Source: Lithospermum erythrorhizon
Taxonomy: Eukaryota; Streptophyta; Magnoliopsida; Boraginales; Boraginaceae
Assembly (NCBI GenBank): GCA_019722365.1
Contig: JADFUC010001623.1
Span: forward strand, 62,001-126,000
DNA length: 64,000 nt
Reading direction: 5' to 3'
Shown: positions 60,900-64,000 of the stretch, piece after piece
How positions within the stretch are numbered: the first letter of the stretch is position 1
Layout: the number at the start of each line of letters is the position of its first letter
Notes under the pieces: generated by a model
The model's database searches: none
The model's input: the letters and a program-made list of their open reading frames with translations, nothing else
Told to the model about the DNA's origin: nothing
Position numbers and translations under genes: made by a program

Positions 60900-62760
60900 T
60901 TTAGGTACCTAAAATTATTTTTAACGACTTTAAGATGAGATTCTTCGAGGATACGGTTTGAAATCTAACACATAAAATACGAAATAGGACACTTGGGTCT
61001 TTCTTACAAGGAATCAAGGTTCTGAATCCTGAGAATCCGCGATGGGACAAAATGATTAAGTGATTCGTATTCACCAAAATGTGTGCAATTGGACTTGGAA
61101 CTTTAGTTTTTATAAAATCTTTTAAGTGATCCATTTGATTTTTGTTGAGGGACAATCATGTTTAAAAAAATATTTGCTTGCAGACATAGGATTTGGAGGG
61201 GGCCAATTTTTATTGATTGAAGCTGATAAATTTTAGAGCTTTATAAGAGGAAGAGGAAGAGATGTCATTTTGTTTGAAGGATAGCAATTATCATATCCAA
61301 TGCCACTTTTATTGAAGGAAAGTTTTTGGATTTCATCCAAAGTACTTTTTGTTGCAACATTTGAGATTTGAATTAGGATTTCATCAGTACTTTTCCTTTC
61401 GAAAACTTGTTGAGATCTTTAGAAATTGTTTCATTTTCAAGTTTCAAATCTTCAAGTTTATTTTTCAAAACTATGTTTTCTTGTATCATGAAATCAACTC
61501 TATTGGCATGAATTATCAGCTTGATTTTCATTTGACCATTGGCTTTTCTTTTGCTAAAGTTTGTTGCTTTCCAGGAATCAATTTTAGTTCTTTTCTAAAA
61601 AGATTCCAAGAAAATTTACACATGGAATCATAGGCACCACTTAAGTGTACCACTATCGACATCATTCTCGATAGAAATTTCATTACAAAGGGTAGATGGA
61701 GATGCACCGCTTTCTTGGGCCAGAGGCAGGCCGCGTGTGTTCACTTTCCTCTCTTTGGCTTGAGCTCACTCCTCGGAGTTCGTCATTCCCGAAGAGTAGG
61801 ATGTAGTGCCTTCTTTTGGAAGGAAACATGTATACCGTTGGACATTCACGTCTTCCATTGCGGTTCTTTAGCGCTCAGCCTTTAGAGTGGACGTTGGGTT
61901 TCCTTGGGAGTTCTTCTTATCGTATCCTTCATTTCTTGCATAGGTTGGATTCCTTTGGGAGTTCCTCCTTTCGTATCCTTCATTTCTTGCATAAGTTGGG
62001 TTTCTTGAGTCAAAATGCCGTATCCTTCGGTTCTTGCATTTCCAAATTTAGGAGGAGTTACTCCTCTACATTTCTCTTGAACTTGAATACTTATTGAATT
62101 TTAGTCATCATAGCAGTTTCATCATCCTAAATCCTCACTCGCTTTTCATAGGAAATTCATCGAGATTTCGTTGACTTTAAACGAGTTGGATTGATTTGAT
62201 TTGCCTTAACTTTCTTGCGTTGTTTCTTTACCGTTTCTTAAATCAAATTCCAGGCTCGTTTGTAGAATTTCACTAACATTATTAGCTTGATGGCACAAAC
62301 TTTGTTGTTGAAATCATGGTGACGGACTCAGGTGGAATAGTCTTTCAATCCTTCAAGGTATTTATAATTAATTCAATCTCTTTCATGTCCTTTGTTGGTC
62401 ACTTTTGTTTCGTTTCAAATGATTCGTATTCGTTGTAATGAGTATTCAATTTTGGTATGTTTAACTTTTGATGTTAAGGCAGCAAGGTCGAATTCAAGAT
62501 AATCCCCAGAGTTCATGGCGGTTTGTATGATTTGACTCTTTCATTACTCATCGACTAAGGCGTTGTGAAGAAGATTTTTATCTTTAGCGTTTAATGATAG
62601 GTTTTAAATGCTCGCGTTCGCTCAGGCTCCCAAAAGCTAAATGTGTCTTATGATAACGTCCATTTGCCTTTCCGATGCCTCCCTGTCCCCAGCATTGTAC
62701 TCAAGTTTTCTTGGCTTGTCTTTATCATTTTCAAAAATATCTTGTTCGAAATATTTTGCT
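60900..62760 (-). pseudogene. Sirevirus-type gag remnant
   Basis: Pieces on the minus strand, in order: KPRKLEYNAGDREASE (about 62727-62671), AKDKNLLHNALVDE (about 62600-62547), a LEFDLAALTSKVKHTK-like stretch (about 62490), a coiled-coil segment IQENIVLKNKLEDLKLENET (61490-61425) followed by FNKSGIGYD (about 61300), and a zinc-knuckle end KHDCPS (about 61165). Sirevirus gag has the same order of capsid region, coiled coil, GxGY motif and CCHC knuckle. Frames are broken many times. Confidence 0.7.
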
Positions 62761-63023
62761 TATATTCCATGTAAGTGTAATCTTTTTGGAGCGAAGGAAT
62801 ACTCTTCATGATATGTCATAAGCGTAATCACATTACTTTTACGGAAAAAAAGTCTCATCACGACTACTCCGATAATCATAATCACTACCGTCAAAATAAG
62901 GAATACAGCGTTGGACAAACCTATAACCCAAAACGATAAACGTGATCGCGATTTCTGGATGTTAAGCTCGGCTATAGAGCGTAGCTCACGTGCGAGCATT
63001 GGACTATAAGCGATCACAGAGGT

Positions 63024-64000
63024 TGAATTAGGATAAGGTATAAAGTTGAAACATTTTTCGATTTTAAGGTAGTGAATAGTTATAGCGAAATTAGCCTAAT
63101 TAATAAGCTAATAAATAATTACCCGATTCAGCAAACCTTATAAAAATTGCTGACGTGCGATTCACGTACAATCGACTTTATAATCAATTTCTAGCGTATG
63201 ATTATATAGATTGACAATAAGTAAATAATGTAGGGTTAGAGAAATGCCTTGTGATATAACGAGCTTTGGAAAACCTAAGCTCGAGCAGCTTTCAACCTTG
63301 GGATTTGGAAAAGTAACCTCGTGTATTTTCGGAGTTCGCACTCGTGGCGTACAAGCAAGCAACTGACAATATACCTCTAGCGATCCATTTAGACAGCACC
63401 CAAACTGCGCTTCTGCTTGACAGCTCGGCTCGCCAGCTTGACCTCGGATAACGTAGGCGTTAGTCAATGACATTAGGAATCTGCGGGTATTGGCGATTCA
63501 TAATTGACGATAGCTCGGTCTGCCGTCCGAGTGCCCGTCTCGGCCCGAGCCCGATGATATAAGCACAAAATTCGGATATCGCGAAGCGAGAAAATAATGC
63601 GAAAGTGGCACCGGTGAGATTTTACCACAGATTCTGCCGATGTGAAAGTACGTGGCATGCTGCGGAATCCACTAATTATTTGTTGGAAAATTACTCGAAA
63701 TTGTTCATAACAAAATAACCAAGCGCAGCTAAGATCGAGATAAATGTATAATAGCAATTGAAAAGCATACTGCGATATAATTCGTGCGAATATGAATGCG
63801 AGTACTTACAGGCCAGTGATATTGAACTTTTGATCTCCCGAATCCTCCGTTGAATCCTCGGCGCACCAGGTAGAAATGCCTCCGGTTAGTCAGCAGGCGG
63901 TTGAATCATGTGATTTGACTTTTGGATCTTGGGCGATTGGACAGAATTTGAGTCAGACTTTTGACTCCAAAAACCTAATGGAGAGAGGAGAGAGTATTTG
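63024..64000 (-). repeat. 5' LTR of the Sirevirus-like element (partial)
   Basis: The inner end at 63024 reads ...ATACCTTATCCTAATTCA on the minus strand and matches the end of the 3' LTR. Similarity is clear to about 63470 and then fades. If equal in length to its partner it would extend to about 64.9 kb. Confidence 0.6.

Larger units (their letters stand above)
56126..64000 (-). mobile_element. Sirevirus-like copia retrotransposon, internally deleted, 5' LTR cut by window edge
   Basis: On the minus strand: 5' LTR (from beyond 64000 to 63024), gag remnant (about 62730-60900), RNase H end (60860-60500), a 2.5-kb region without clear domains (60500-57990), a purine tract AAAAAAGGAGGAGTT, and the 3' LTR (57986-56126). 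The segment 56126-56530 of the 3' LTR matches 63024-63400 of the 5' LTR. A long LTR, a gag with coiled coil, and a long region after RNase H containing GAGGGGGAG tracts point to the SIRE/Maximus group. Protease, integrase and reverse transcriptase, which should lie between gag and RNase H, are absent. Confidence 0.75.

Noticed and set aside
61349..62097. Plus-strand frames of 93-94 codons
   Set aside because: They are antisense shadows of, or overlap, the minus-strand gag remnant.
1..64000. CRISPR arrays, bacterial operons, rRNA genes or intact tRNA genes
   Set aside because: None seen; the sequence is plant nuclear in character.

Overview
The window is nuclear DNA of a flowering plant, most likely a eudicot. 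It is AT-rich and dominated by decayed transposable elements, with only two recognisable conserved protein genes. Both have many small exons and introns and plant-type sequences: a plant clathrin-interactor epsin (EPSIN2/EPSIN3 type) and a plant PAM16/TIM16-like mitochondrial import-motor gene. Both lie on the minus strand. A third, intronless minus-strand gene would encode a small secreted-type cysteine-rich peptide. The species cannot be named from the sequence.

Layout. 1-4.3 kb: Ty3/gypsy-type LTR remnant, AT-rich tandem repeats, and a fragment of the same LTR family seen again at 22.6 kb. 4.3-8.2 kb: a degenerate Ty1/copia-like insertion (plus strand) that begins exactly inside that LTR fragment. 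10.1-10.8 kb: a hAT-type MITE with near-identical 8-bp flanks. 11.7-13.15 kb: a long imperfect inverted repeat made of two head-to-head copies of a copia-like LTR sequence. 13.2-24.1 kb: a large Tat/Ogre-like Ty3/gypsy element in minus orientation. Its 5' LTR (with TATA box) and primer-binding site are at the right, an aspartic-protease remnant is at 19 kb, and tandem-repeat blocks follow. A degenerate plant-mobile-domain (PMD) coding region lies in the opposite (antisense) orientation at 14.2-15.5 kb.

24.1-28.4 kb is AT-rich with a probable solo copia LTR and another MITE. The cysteine-rich peptide gene is at 28.5-28.7 kb. The epsin gene occupies 30.5-35.9 kb. From an ATG at 35512 to the stop at 30552, ten exons join in perfect phase into 832 codons, but the exons upstream that should encode the start of the ENTH domain are eroded. 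An intron carries a SINE tail with target-site duplication. 38.2-40.6 kb holds an unidentified duplicated sequence. 41.6-47.2 kb is a structurally complete but coding-dead copia element (243/241-bp LTRs, PBS, PPT, near-perfect TSD).

The PAM16-like gene spans about 49.5-53.8 kb. Its last two exons are intact across the J-like domain and are separated by an 81-nt GC-AG intron that is in frame and stop-free. Its upstream exons are eroded. 56.1 kb to the window edge is a Sirevirus-like copia element (minus) with a full 3' LTR, gag and RNase H remnants but no visible protease/integrase/reverse-transcriptase block. Its 5' LTR runs off the window.

The host genes are unrelated housekeeping genes (membrane traffic, mitochondrial import) and form no pathway or cluster. 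The most unusual signals are the coincident loss of the amino-terminal exons in both conserved genes, the antisense PMD frame in the gypsy element, the long inverted repeat, and an unidentified YIYE-repeat coding segment.
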